Shown piece by piece: positions 45,046-57,381 of a DNA stretch of 64,000 nt (its first letter is position 1; each line of letters opens with the position of its first letter). Below the pieces are notes generated by a model. That model was not told where the DNA came from. It ran no database searches and was given only the letters and a program-made list of their open reading frames with translations. This DNA is from Pleurostoma richardsiae (Eukaryota > Ascomycota > Sordariomycetes > Calosphaeriales > Pleurostomataceae): NCBI GenBank assembly GCA_030052745.1, contig JANBVO010000016.1, positions 434,001 to 498,000 of the forward strand. Direction: 5' to 3'. Made by a program: the position numbers and the translations under genes.

Positions 45046-45449
45046 GGGAGGAGATAATTCCGTTCGATGATGACTTTCATATCTAGATATCAGTCCATAG
45101 CAGCACTGTGCCGAGCGGAGATTGTGACATACTCCGTTTGCAGCAGTTAATAGAGCTGAATGTCGATTCGAAACCGCTTGGACGAGATGGGAGTACAAAT
45201 GGGGATATCTATTCACTAAACAGAAGACAGTAAAGCTCTTGAAGATTCTTAGGCTCTTAGCACACTTCTTCTGCAATCAATTTTGATAGTCACGTAACTC
45301 TCAAAGCGTTTTGGTATATAAGGCTTCAAAAATGAATACCGAGCACGCGAAGTTGAAAGGCAAACATCGCAGTGACGCAGCTATCCTCGTGCCCCATTTT
45401 GTCCACGCAATACCAGCGTTCAAAGCATCATCTGCTAGGAAGGAAGCGC

Positions 45450-47332
45450 TCAGTAGGTGTGTACCTTTGAGTGCCGTGACATCTTCCGTAGACGCTTTCC
45501 AAAGATTGAGAAGAAAATTATACCAAAGATCGCTGGGCCAGTGACTAATCCCAGCTGTGTCATCATGGGGGGGATATAACCGTCATCCGCGACCCAGTCG
45601 ATTATGTAGTAACCCATGCCAAACTTGTAGAAAGGATTAGCTTCTCGTCACGAATATGATTCAACAATGGTAACATACTCCGAACGTGTTCTTGACCACG
45701 GTTGCAATGGTCATGATTTGGCCCGAAACCGGCTTATAGCAGTCGACAGCATACTATACAGTGATTAGGAGAAATGATTCGAGTCAAGTAGTTGAGGAGC
45801 AACAGGCAGGGATTACATACCGTGATTCCAATTGTCGAAAGGCTCACCGTCATGAGGCCAACAGCCCCGAAACCGACGACAATGACTGCTTCCCAAGGCC
45901 ACTTCCGATCGAAGCCGACCCCGACGACAACCATGCCGATGGCTGAGAGAATGACAAATGGTATCATAGACACCAAGCGCATTTCGGGCTCTCTGACACC
46001 ACGGTTTCGCTTTGTCTGGTAATTGGCGACCCAGTCTGACATGGGCCCGGCTGTGAACATACCGAGCGTGCCGCCACAGACCAGCGCCAGGTTGCTCAGG
46101 CCGACCTGGCCATCGTCGAAGTTGTAGGGTGGCGCGGTGAGAGCACCGGATTGGATGTAGTTCAATGTCAACAGCCCACTCGCAGAGAACGCGAGCATCC
46201 AAGCGCCGAATATGACGATTGGAAATTGAAGGAGACTGAAAGGCGTAATGATGTGCCTGGAGACTTTTGACATCGCATCTCTGTCGCCAGCTTGGATCAG
46301 CCGAAACTGTTGCTTGGTAGGACGTCCACGGCCCAGATATTGGTCGGTGTCAATGGTCTGACTGGTTTCACTGTCCGTATTTGCTGGCACTTCAAGTTGA
46401 CCAATCTGGTTCTTCTCACCCGAAGGCCTTGGGCTTGCTGCAGGGGCGACATCGGGGAGATGCCGGATATACTTGGTCTCTGGGTGTAGGAAGATCACCG
46501 ATAGAAAAGAGGCCGCCGCAAAAGCTGTGATGATCCAGTAAAACGTCCTCCATGTCGAAAAGTGCTGAGCACATGCGCCAGCAATCAAGGGACCAAGGAA
46601 CATGCTGTTGAAGAGGGCAAAGAAGTAGATGCCCATGTAAAAACCGCGCTCGTGGAGGAAGAAGACGTCGCTCACGACCATAGGCATGAGGCTTTCGCTG
46701 ATGGACATTCCGATGGAGATGAAGATGCGTGCGCCCATGAAGGAGCCGTATGACTGAGCAGCACCATGCCAGATCGTAGCTCCTAGGCAGATCAAGGAGC
46801 AGACGATCAGAATGAAGCGTCTTCCATACACCTCCGCAACAGGGACAAGGATGAAATTAGTGTATCCGGTTACGATGACGAGGGTGCCAGTCTACCGAAG
46901 CAGAAGTTAGTCGCCGCAGAATGTGCAAAATGGCTTCTGATACCTACCAATAGCGCAATGGCCTCAGCATCCTTGTTGAATTGGGCTTCAAAGACCGAAG
47001 TCAAAGGGGATACAGAGAGAGATGTGATAACGGAAGTCATGATGAAAAGGACTTCAATAACCACGACAATCCATTTCCAAGTTGGCGACCAATTCTGCTG
47101 CAAGTAAGCCAAATGTTGATAGTAAAGCCACGGTCATATCATTTACCAGAGGATCATCAGGACTGTGGGATGGCTGGGGAACGAGCACCATTCCTTCCCT
47201 GTCGTTGTGACTGTGGGTGAAGTGGGATCCCTCGAAGTCACGCATGACCTCCGTTCCAGGGTAAATTTCAACCTGGAGGCCGGGAGGAATGGATTGGGCT
47301 TCCGCGTCGTGGGCCATACTCGCGATCGTCAT
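45450..47332 (-). CDS. MFS transporter (DHA1-like)
   Basis: Five exons can be joined. The first is 47332 to about 47157; others begin at about 47099 (QNWSPTWKW), 46893 (TGTLVIVTGYTNF), 45763 (YAVDCYKP) and 45636 (FGMGYYIIDW). The stop is at 45450. The N-terminal tail is hydrophilic. The loop 2-3 signature appears as VAEVYGRR, and the second-half equivalent is AGPMSDWVAN. Helix pairs are visible throughout, and a long charged central loop (GEKNQIGQLEVPANTD) separates the halves. Fungal carriers of this layout are proton-coupled importers or exporters of small organics. Placed head-to-head with the SDR at 47641 over a shared CGGAGCTCCGGT site, it is a candidate importer of the pathway substrate. 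Confidence 0.86.
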
Positions 47333-47508
47333 CTGTAAGTCAAACCAAGTGTTCGAGAGGGTGTGACGAGTTGCACAAGCCAGCGCCATGCCGTGGCGGT
47401 CGAGTCTTGCGATCTTATATCAACCTCACCTGGATCGGGGCCATGGGGACGGCGTTCCACTCGAGTGTAAGGGGCTGGCTAAGACAAATGTAGCGTAGCC
47501 TAGCACTA

Positions 47509-47520
47509 CGGAGCTCCGGT
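47509..47520. promoter_or_regulatory. CGGAGCTCCGGT palindromic site
   Basis: An exact copy of the segment-A motif in the 308-bp divergent promoter of the MFS transporter (start 47332) and SDR (start 47641). A related CGGTGCTCCG lies just inside the SDR first exon, at 47652. Confidence 0.65.
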
Positions 47521-47640
47521 CCCCATGGGGTATCATGAGGGGTCCGCCCCCCCGGAAGACTTCTTTATAGGGCCCCGACCCTCCACGATTGAAGAGTGAA
47601 GCGTCCCTCAAGCCACGCAACCCCGCACGTCGAATCCAAT

Positions 47641-48519
47641 ATGCCAGAGTCCGGTGCTCCGTACTTCCAGCGTCTATTTTCCCTTTCGGGCAGGACAGGT
47701 AAGAAAACGTAAGCAAGTAGGAACCGAATTCCCGTATTGATCAGATCTTTAGCTCTTATCACCGGAGCTGGTAGGGGTGTAGGCTTTGCCTTCGCACGTG
47801 CCCTAGCCAACGCGGGAGCGGACATTGTGCTGGTCTTGCATCCCTCCGAGGATGATGGGGCGGCCGGGCAACTGAGGTCCATTGGCGTCAAGGCCTATAC
47901 CTTCAGAGCAGATCTCAGCGACCGCGAACAAGTCCGAAACTTGTTCCCTCGGGTCTGGGAGGCAGGAATCGTCGTCGATATCTTCATCAACAACGCGGGT
48001 ATCGCCCATCGCGAGCCTATACTAAGCTATCCCGAAGACAAATGGTACGACATAATTCAGGTCAATCTCTCGGCTGGTTTCGTGCTGGGACAGGCTTTCG
48101 CCCGCGATGTCGTCCGCCGCAAGGCCTCGGGAAAAATCATCAACACTTCTTCGGTCGGCGGCTTCTTGGCTAGCAAGAATACCGTCGCGTATACGGCAGC
48201 AAAGCATGGTATAAACGCTCTGACAAAGTCTTTCTCGACCGAATTCGCCGGGCTGGGAATCAACGTCAATGCTATCGCTCCAGGATATACGATCACCGAG
48301 CTCACTAGGAACAATCTTGAGAAAAACGGCGGCGATTTCTTGAAGCGGATTCCTATTGGGAGGTTTGCGGAAACCTCCGACCTCGAGGGTGCCGCGCTGT
48401 TTCTAGCTTCCCCCGCGTCAGACTACATATCCGGTCAGGTCCTTGCAGTGGATGGAGGAAGAATAGTCTCGGACTTTGAAGCAGACTTAGTCACAGTCGA
48501 TGCTGGCCAAAGGCCGTGA
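47641..48519 (+). CDS. Short-chain dehydrogenase/reductase (SDR)
   Basis: Two exons, 47641-47698 and 47753-48519, giving 274 aa. The 19-residue first exon ends LFSLSGRT, and the acceptor at 47752 keeps the frame into ALITGAGRGVGFAFARAL. A simple one-exon reading would begin at a TTG and lack the first strand. Classical SDR motifs are TGAGRGVG, INNAGIAH, Ser in NTSSVGGF, YTAAK, and the C-terminal SGQVLAVDGGR. It resembles 3-oxoacyl-ACP reductase or gluconate-5-dehydrogenase-like SDRs. It shares a promoter with the MFS transporter and is probably part of segment A. Confidence 0.87.
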
Positions 48520-49219
48520 TGAAAGCTGGAGGGACGTCCGAAAGCCTCGGCGCTGACCATTGGGCCACGATGACGCGAATGAAGGCTAATAGTGGTCGAA
48601 CATGCAGGTTGCCTTTGTCACCGAACCAATTTCATCTCGTATTATCCTAGGCAAGGTTTCCGCAGATTTAAAGAGTTTACCTCCCTCAATTCCAATTCAT
48701 TGTTGTATCGTCGATAATGCTGGTAATCCACTGTTCAAAATCCTCGCAAGTTCCGCTTCGTGGTTGTTGTCAACTCAACCAGATAATCAGCCATGTCCCT
48801 CTGTGATTCCCGTAGAAGGGCTAGTGCGAAGGCGCCGGTTTAGAACGGACGGTCTGACCGTCTGAGTGACCCCTGTTCCGGCTTGTTTCTTTCTTGAATA
48901 TGCCAATATACCTCTTCTCCGTCGGCGGCGTTGTTTAAGTCTTGAGACTACTTACGGCTGTACACCCCAGTATCATGCAAATATAGCAAGGCCTCATCCA
49001 TATACTCTTCGTCAGACCCAGTAGCCGCTAGAATTTAGCTCTATGTGATTCTACTGGAACTCGTTTTGTTTACATTGTTAGTCTACCCGGTTCACCACAC
49101 CACGCCGCTTCTCGCTTCCTCATGTCCGCCTGGGGCAACGCCGCCTCCGTCACGTTGTGGAGTAGATATGCCTCAGACGGTTTTGCCTGTAGTATGCTAT
49201 GATTAACTGAATCATGGGA
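48520..49219. other. Convergent intergenic region
   Basis: 700 bp between the 3' ends of the SDR and the phenol monooxygenase. It contains a perfect short inverted repeat GACGGTC-T-GACCGTC at about 48848-48862, able to form a 7-bp hairpin, but no supported gene. It forms the boundary between the two regulator territories proposed here. Confidence 0.45.
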
Positions 49220-51355
49220 TTATGCGTTACTTTTGTTCACAGGGAGGAGAAATCCTTCGAAAAAGGCGCGGATCCCTTCGGTATCTTCCAGTGAGGTGAT
49301 TTTCGAGATATCTGCGACCAGTGAGCGTCGTCCAAAGAGACAGATTTTAAGGGTTCACTGACACTGGTCTGGGCGCACAATGACCAAACAACCTTCCTTT
49401 GAGTCAATCCCGTATGACTTGTATGCGTGCCCGTGTCCTGAGTTGTAACTGTCGTCATCGGCAAAGGTCTTGTGAAGGCCTGTGAATGAAGGTCAACCTT
49501 GCACGCATTCATTTGATGACAAGACAATAGATGTGCTTAATGAGAGCACAGAAAACAGCCCATAACTGGCAAGCCGACGATGAAGTCCGTGTGTTGTCTT
49601 ACACTTTATCCCCCATTTGCCCGTGACCGGGGTGAAGAACTGCGGGATCTGCTCCTGTTCGACCGACCTGCGATTCGATGCGAGCACCAGCAGCCCTTGT
49701 ATGAAGCTGTCAGGGTCTACGTCTTTAGGAGTGAACTTCTGGACGATGACATCCAGCTCTAGCCCGATCTATTTGCCATGATTCGTCAGCAACTCTTCTC
49801 ATGTATCATCAGAATCCTGGTGGACTCTGCACCAATGGGCACATGGGGTTTGGTGCAGGACACTTCTAACAACCTTTGACAGTCTCCTGGCGACTTTCTC
49901 GTCAAGAATATCCCCGCCAAATACCACAATGTGCCACCTAGAGTCCGATGGCAAGGCTCTCATCAATTGCATAGCTCTCGCATCGCTCAGTCGTACAACC
50001 TGGGCGCTCGGGAACCGCATCCCAACCTCTAGGCCTGTAGCCAGTTTCTTCGCGTCATCACTTAGCGACACTAGTTGCGACGTGTCGTACTTAACGCCCT
50101 GCCCAGCAGTGTACCTCCCAGCCTTGACAAACTGGTTCTTGAACTCTTCTGTGGTAATCCCGTGAGCCTGTCGGTACGTTGACGAGAACAACTTCGTAAA
50201 GAAGCGGTCGAACTCGATCAGATCGTGGGCCGTCCTCTGCCGCTCAGATACGTACGTGTCTAAGATTTCCGGTGATGTCTGTCCCCTCAGAACGGCGGCG
50301 AGCTTCCAGCCGATATTATATCCATCCTGTAAGCTCACATTCATACCTTGTCCAGCCTTGGGCGAGTGGGTGTGGCAGGCGTCACCTGTCAGAAAAACGC
50401 GGTTCCCTTTACTGAAGAAATCGGCCAAACGCTGGCCGATCGAGTATGCAGACCACCAGACTGTCTCGACTATTTCTAGAAAATAGGGATTGAAGATGCG
50501 GCGAGCCTTCTCTTCTAGGGTTGAAAAAGTGACGTCTTTAACAGATGCACCTTGAAGTTCGACGTAGAATCGCACCAGATAGTCTCCCTCGCGGGGAATG
50601 ATCATCAGGTTCCCAGCGTCGGAATGCAATATGGCTTTCTTACGGATATCGGGAAAGCTGGTCCTAGGATAGATGTCCATAACACCCCAGACGGCATCTG
50701 TGCTGTCACCGACCATATTGAAGCCAAGCGACTTCCGGACTACGCTATGAGCTCCATCGCACGCCTTTGCGAACTCAATCATTAGGTCTCACACTGGCAG
50801 CGAGAAATGTGAAATGCGTTGGAGGAGACGTACCAGCACATATTTGGACTTGAATACCTTTTCAGTCCCGTCAGCAGTCACAGCTTTTGTGGTAACGCAG
50901 GAAGCCTCGTAGTCCTCAGCAGCCGTATCATCAACTTCCACATGCTTGACCTCGACTCCGTAGTCCATCTCGATCCTGCCGGAACACCGCTGTATCTCCT
51001 CGATCATAAGTCCATTTAGCCTGGCCTGATTGAGGATCACATGCGGTTGATGGCTCAGACCTGGCTCTAGATCTGGTGCGTAGTGCGTCCGCTGAATGCT
51101 TCCCTTGCCGTCCGATGCCCAGAAGGCAACCTCTAGGACATGGTATGCCTCCTTGAGTAGGCTCTCCGAGATTCCAAAGCTTTCGAAGATCTCGACGGTC
51201 CGACACTGCACACCGTCTGCCTGGCCGTTCTTCAAGGGACCTGGCCGGCGCTCCACTATCTTGTAGTTGACACCGCAGCGTGCGAGCCACAGGGCAGCAC
51301 AGAGGCCTGCGGAGCCACTGCCGCAGATGAGGACGTCGACGCGTTCTTCTGCCAT
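49220..51355 (-). CDS. Phenol 2-monooxygenase-type flavoprotein
   Basis: Five exons. Exon 1 is 51355-50834, exon 2 runs from 50764 to about 49880, and a third begins around 49767 (LDVIVQKFTPKDVDPD). The fourth carries LHKTFADDDSYNSGHGHAY. The last carries ISKITSLEDTEGIRAFFEG, ending at the TAA at 49222-49220. The product is about 640 aa. It has the group A flavin hydroxylase fold: DVLICGSGSAGLCAALWLAR, VLACDGAHSVVRKSLG across intron 1, and FLTGDACHTHSPKAGQGMN. The C-terminal thioredoxin-like domain matches fungal and yeast phenol hydroxylases. It would hydroxylate a phenol ortho to its OH using NADPH and O2. A frame ending at 49799 reads into intron and is not the true terminus. Confidence 0.87.
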
Positions 51356-52055
51356 GGTGACTAGGTGATGGAGAGATGATTCGGCAGGTAGAGGCGTTGT
51401 ACTAACGTGGGCAGAAGGGTATGATGTTGACGTTGATCACACTAACGATCGGAACTGACAGAGGTTTATGAAAATCACCTGCGTAGATAACACACATCAA
51501 GTCTGTCAGCAACTCATTGTTTCTTTTTGTGATTGACGTTGAGCTAGAGCGCTGACTCCAGATCATCGTAACTCATTACCCGAGACCGAATGCCGGACAG
51601 GGTTTTGCGAGATCGTGAAAGTCCCAGCGCCTCGGTCTCCCCTCCCTTCGGAACTCTCCCTATCTCCGCACTTCGCAGCTGAGCTCGAGTCGGAAAAGGT
51701 CCTATTCGTCCTTACATGCTGGGGTAATTAGTGGCCCATGCCCCTTGGCCACCCTAGTGACTTAGTGTGAGCCACACTACATTGCGGGGACAAGATCCGC
51801 CGCGGGAGACCGCTGGGAACGGAATGGCATCCGCAACCCGCCCGTTGCGCCCGGACGCCCGGACAAGTTCTTGGCCACTCCGCTGATGATAGTGTACCTC
51901 CGGAAAGTAGAACCCTGGGAGACTTGCACCCGAATTGGTACGGGCGCATAAGATGCCAAATAGTATCTAGTAATGTAGTTCCTGTACTTTATCATGTCTC
52001 GCATTCGGGTCATAATTATCCCCTGCAAGACCCAATATCGGAGCGAGTCGCAAAA
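51356..52055. promoter_or_regulatory. Divergent promoter region
   Basis: 700 bp between the phenol monooxygenase and the beta-lactamase-like esterase. A CGGGAGACCG element (CGG-N4-CCG) occurs at 51803, but its core differs from the segment-A motif and such a loose match can arise by chance. No gene is supported. Confidence 0.4.
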
Positions 52056-53562
52056 ATGGAACACATGTCACTCACGGCCGATGTCGTCTCAGACCTGCAA
52101 AAGTTGGTCGATGGTGCCAGCTCGAACGAAAGTACGGAGCTGCCATACGCGAGCGTCGCCGTCATCGGCAAGGGAACTGGTGAGCTTTTCGCGCAATCCT
52201 CTGGTAATGGCACCACGGGCATTCAAGTACGCAGTCGTGGTGAAGGTCAGCGAGATGACATACTGTGGCTCGCGTCGTGCACAAAACTGGTCACGAGCAT
52301 CGCGTGTATGCAGCTCGTCGAACAGGGAAAGCTTGCCCTCGATGATGCGAACCAGGTTGGGGGCTTGTGCCCCGAGCTGCGGGAAGTCAAAGTCATCCAG
52401 GAGGATGGGTCGCTCGTTGAGAAGGACAGACCCATCACCCTGAGAATGTTGTTAACCCATACAGGTGAGCACACTCCATTTCCCTCGGCTCTCAGTGCAG
52501 CAATTGGACTGACTTCTCGTCGCAGCTGGTTTTGGGTACTCGTTCCTGAACCCCAAGTTGGAGAGGTACCGGCGGCAAGAATGTGGCGAGAACACGAATT
52601 ACGATGAGCTCTCCGGTCGGTTTGGAGACTTCTTGCATCCCCTTGTCAACCAACCTGGCGAAAAATTCGAGTATGGTGTACGTCCACCTCCATCTCCAGT
52701 CAGTTCGCCTCCGCTGATTAAAGTTCTTGGGTCAAGATATCGATGGACTGGGCTGGCATACTTGTTGAGCGTGTCACCGGTACCAAGCTTAATGACTATA
52801 TGCAACGCCAAATCTTCCAGCCTTTGAAAATCCACGACCTCTCCATGTTTCCTACGTCGCAAATGAAGGCAAGACTCGTAGGTCTCTGGAACCGCAGTGC
52901 AGACGGCCGACTTTCGCGGAGAGAATATCCCTTCAACAGACCCTTGGACGCTGTCAAAGCCGCGGATTGTTTTCACAGCGGAGGGGCTGGGCTGTTCGGT
53001 AGTATCCAGGAGTACACAAGTCAGTCTTAGACCCCTGTCTTCCATGCTGTGTGCTGGTCCCGTTAGAGCCTTAGCTCTTGTATCACCATCATCTCTCGCC
53101 AATGTGGAAGAGGAACTACCAGCTGACTTCTGTATAGAAATCCTGGCTGCCATTCTGAACGACGGCACTTGCCCAAGGACAGGAGCTTCCATCCTCTCAA
53201 GTGCCACCGTTTCCGAGATGTTTACCAACCAGCTGACCGACTGGCCCAACTTCGCACGGCGTCATCTACCCGCCGTGAAACCCGAGCTGGTCTACCCAGC
53301 CGAAGGGTTCTACCCGCTGTGCCCGCCGTCACTTCCTCAGGGGTGGGGCCTGGGCTTCATGATCTCGCCCGGGATGACGGGACGCTCGGAGAACACGGCG
53401 CATTGGTCCGGGCTGTCCAACGTCTTCTGGTGGATTGACCGCAAGAACGGCGTCGCTGGCGTGGTGGCGTCGCAGGTGCTGCCGTTCGCTGACCCGAGGG
53501 CGGTGATGCTGTGGGTCGAAGTTGAGGGGAAGGTGTACGAAGGACTGAAGAGGGAATCGTAA
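52056..53562 (+). CDS. Beta-lactamase-fold (class C/LovD-like) esterase or transesterase
   Basis: Four exons: 52056-52464, 52526-52677, 52737-53019 and 53138-53562, giving 422 aa. The serine-lysine dyad motif S-x-x-K is SCTK in LWLASCTKLV. The joints restore THTAGFGYSFLNP and FEYGISMDWAGILVERV; the latter carries the conserved Tyr region. HWSGLSNVFWWIDR near the C-terminus is the equivalent of the third (KTG/HxG) motif. Fungal members include LovD-type acyltransferases and EstB-like esterases. With no polyketide synthase nearby, an esterase role in catabolism is more likely than acyl transfer in biosynthesis. It is divergent from the phenol monooxygenase. Confidence 0.87.
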
Positions 53563-53739
53563 GGATAGAATCCAGGTTCGCTTCCCTAACTTACCCGGGA
53601 GAACGACACGGTGTAACATGGGTCGATCAAGTTTGTGGGAGCTGTATTACTGATCTTCCCAATATCTACGGAAATGGAAAAATCATAGAATATATCCTTC
53701 CTCCGACATCTACACAGACTGAGAATGTAAAGACGCAGG

Positions 53740-56700
53740 TTATCCTGCCGGGAAGTTGCTCTGGTCCTCGAGGAATGGCATGAACGAGAGCCATGTCATA
53801 TCTGACGGGTTCCACATCCAAGCCTGGTCGAGGGGACCCTCAGGGAACATCCCAGGTGAGAACGGATCCTCGTTCCTTAAATCGAAATTCAAGTTCAGGT
53901 AATCCTGCTCTGTTTGCCTGTTCACAGCGGTTGCCACGGCAGGCCTCTGTTCCCGTAACTGCATCTGTCCAAGACCAGCGTGGAGGGACACAGTACCGTC
54001 AGCTGCATGATCGTTAGCAAGTCGGCTGCTTGTGAAATTACGTCACAGAGCGTGCATCAAATGCTCTTGGAACCTACCGCTTCGATCTGTGAAGACTTCC
54101 TGTTTTATCAAGTCTAGAATTTTGCTGCACTTCTGAGCCGAACGGCTTTGCGATTCATAGCCCCGTAGAAAAGAGAGACAGCGATTGAAACCATCAGCCA
54201 GAGATGTGCGATCCATGATATTCGCATGTTTTAGAGAGCAGAGGTATCCCAGGAGGAACACCATAGCAGAGCTGTGTATGTCTTTATGAAGGTGAGAATG
54301 CAGATCAGTCCACAGTACATATAGGCTGCCAGAGGCATACTTACAAAAGACGTTGTACCATGGCGCTGGAAGAACCTCCAGCCTGGACTGTGCCTTTTCC
54401 GTAATGACATTCACGAGATCCTGCGTTACGGATAGGCAAAGCCTGGCTGCCTTAAAGAGCATGCCCTGACGCATATTCGACTCAATGGAGTCGTCGTCGG
54501 GCGTTCCGGTCCCAGACCGACGAGACATGTCACAGAGTACCGACAGGACAGGGCGTAGCATTGTTAATCGAACATGTAAATACCTGTAGAGAGAGTCAGT
54601 TTTATTGCCATCGCTTTTTCTGGAAGGGCCTGGGTATATAATGAATCTACTTTAACTGACCTCGTTTCCAGCACCACAGCCTGTCGTTGATACAAGACTT
54701 CCCGTTCCGGATCGACGCATCCAGATGAAAAGTCCGTGTTTCCGTATGTCTGGACTTTCAAGTGCGTGGGTAGCCTCTTATGCCACGTCGTGAGTAAGCT
54801 GTCCACGTCAAGAAGCATCTGGAAGTCGGAGGTCTTGACGCCACCGCCCATGACTGAGGCAGCCATGTAATTGATGCTCAAATCAAATACGGTGCTTTCT
54901 TCGTCTCTGCTGTCGGGCGCCGCATAGTAGAATGCGGCGAGCACTTGACCAAGGATATCTTGAAGCTTGATCGCCTGCACATAGCACTCTGTAACGCTTG
55001 GTGAGTCTTCTGATTGACTGCCTGGAGGGTCGGGAAGGCGGGTTAAGAACTGGTCATCTATGGCGGAGGGGAGGATGAGCTGTCTTTGAGTTGTCGTGGG
55101 GTGAATCATCAGCGGTCGCCCATAAGTCAAGGACAGAACCCTGCTCCATGGTTAGATATTGCATGAGGGGGATGGATCTGGCATTCAAGGGCAAAGCACA
55201 AAATCCGGAGAACCTACCTGTCAAGGAGAACACAACCCGCCCACGTCCTCCGCCGCATTTCTGTGTCCAGCTGGTCGAAGTTGCTTTTGGGACAGCAACC
55301 CTGCTCGCACCCTCCTCTGGGTTCGTGATGTAGACCTATACACTGCGCAACGCGAATAGCTAGCCCGACGATGTTCCAACAAGAAGAGGACATGTCTGTA
55401 CTCTGGAGATACTGTCCCATGAGGAGCAGTGTCTGGACCAGACCTATGTTTCCCTGGGCCAGTAGGTCTAGGTCGACGAGCTTCTTAGCCCGTTCGAAGA
55501 AGGAGCGGCTCACGCTATCGCGGTGCCTCTTGTCAATCTTCAGGTTGAAGAGGGCACCAAGGGCGAAGACGACGTTCAGCAGGCAGTAAAAGCAGCGGTC
55601 TCTGAGGCCATCGTAGTAGTCTGACGCCCGTCGATGCGTCTCCTCCTTCCTTTGTATTTGTGGCTTTTCCGGGAGGCTCCAGAGAGAGCGATACCGTTCG
55701 CAAAAGGATGGTCGATGTAAAAAGGGGTATAAAGAGTGATACTCCTTCCAGTAGCTCCCGACCAGGCTGTCCGCTTCTGCTCGAGGCGGGAGGCTCAGGC
55801 CAAACATTGCGTTGATGCTTCTAAACCCAGAGTTCCGCGTCGATGGCGTCCGAGATGTGCCCATAGACGTGGCCTCGTCGCGGCACGACGCACAGGGCTC
55901 CGATCCTACGGAGAGAAGCGGTCCGTGCCCGCAACATCGTCGACCTAGAACGTTGCGAGCCTTGCTTAACAGACTCAACGTGCTCGATGGGCCAAAGTAG
56001 TCCGATTGTCGCCGCGCTCGGGGACCGGCTCCCGGACCGCTGGCGTCTTCGACCGAGCCGACAACGCCCATGCCATCCATGCCCGTTTCGCCGCTGTCCG
56101 AACCGAAGACATCAAAGCTTCCTTCCCGGAATCCTTGGAGAGGAGATGTCGCTCTTCCGGATGAGCCAAACGAGAACCTCGGCCTCGCTGCTGCGGACAT
56201 CGACCCGGAATCTGAAACGCTATTTGCCCCGATGGAGGCTGACCCAGCAGGAGCATCGGGATAGCAGGCGTTAATGTTAAGGTGAGCCGGCTCTATCTGG
56301 GGCGGAGGGGCCGGCGCTTGCGGTTCTACCAGCTGTTGTAAGGGTGATGCATCATGATGAGCGTATCTTCGGATCGCTTCTGACGACGACTCTGTGCTCA
56401 TAAGTGCAGCACCGTTGGTGACAGCTTGCGCCTCCTCCAGTTCCCGTATGCGAGATTTCAATCCTTCAACATAGCTGCAAGTCATACGTCAGAAAAATTT
56501 ATCATTACAGTCCACACCGGAATGTATCGCAAAGGCTGTCAGTTAGATGGCTCACCTATTGCTCCAGGCCTTGGTGTTGCGATCCTCATTCCAGACACAC
56601 CGCCGCGCAGACCGCCTCGAGCAGGCGCCACACACAGGTTTGACACCGTCACACTTGCGCTTTCGCTCGCGACACTCGTCACAGGCAAGTGCGATACGGC

Positions 56701-56752
56701 GCCGTTTCCTCACTGCGTCGGGCTCGGGTGACGCGGCTGTTGAGTTCGACAT
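53740..56752 (-). CDS. Zn(II)2Cys6 transcription factor, candidate regulator of segment B
   Basis: The start is the ATG at 56752 (MSNSTAASPEPDAVRKRRR); the longer frame begins with GTG. The zinc cluster is in the first exon: CDECRERKRKC, then CGAC and a sixth Cys after six residues. It is followed by an alpha-helical linker (YVEGLKSRIRELEEA). Later exons carry the fungal-specific domain (GSYWKEYHSLYPFLHRPSF, CWNIVGLAIRVAQCIGLH). Further exons lie around 55130-54660, 54590-54360 and 54310-54080. The last encodes LREQRPAVATAVNRQTEQD and stops at 53740. Total length is roughly 850 aa; not every internal joint was verified. It sits in the middle of segment B, where three promoters share a different inverted repeat. 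Confidence 0.82.
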
Positions 56753-57381
56753 TCCGGGCGCCGTATGAAGTAGGGAACCGAAATGGTAATCGAGGAACAA
56801 AGGGGAAAGACCAAGGTGTCGGTGAGGTACGGAATTCGGTGCCACTTCGGTGAGTAGGGCGCAGACTCCCTCCCAATATCGCGTCTTGTCCCTCTTTAGG
56901 CTCTACACCGACAGGAAGGTTGCGGTTGCGCGGGACAGAAAGGAGCCGATGCCTGGGGAAACTAAGGTCATCAATGCGTCTCCCCGCTTCCCCCCGCGTT
57001 TCGTCACGGGGCAACCCCACGTCCTAGCGCCTGTTAGTGCGGAGAAGCGCTGGGTCATTGGGGCTCCTGGCCCATGGCACCGGTCCAACGTGTCGGCAAG
57101 TGGTTCTGGGATTTCTGGATGTTACGCCGACTCTCTTCCAATGCTGGCACACACTTTGGCTGAGCTACAAACTCATTGTCCTAGGCATCCGATGATAAAT
57201 TCTTCTGGTTCGTTGACATCTGTCTCATACCACCTAATTAGCTAAACAAGTAGCTGCTACATACTGGGCTAGGTGGCTGCTGGACATAACGGCACGGATG
57301 TGGGGTTATTTGGACGGGCTCTCAACAACCGGTAAGGTATTTTACATGCTCGAGTATCAACCGAGTAATAGAGCTGTTTGT
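56753..57381. other. Intergenic, no gene seen
   Basis: 629 bp between the regulator start and the SDR stop. It must contain the regulator promoter. No motif was recognised. Confidence 0.45.

Noticed and set aside
51803-51812. CGGGAGACCG as a further regulator site
   Set aside because: It fits only the loose CGG-N4-CCG pattern, expected about 15 times by chance in the window, and lacks the GCTCCGG core.
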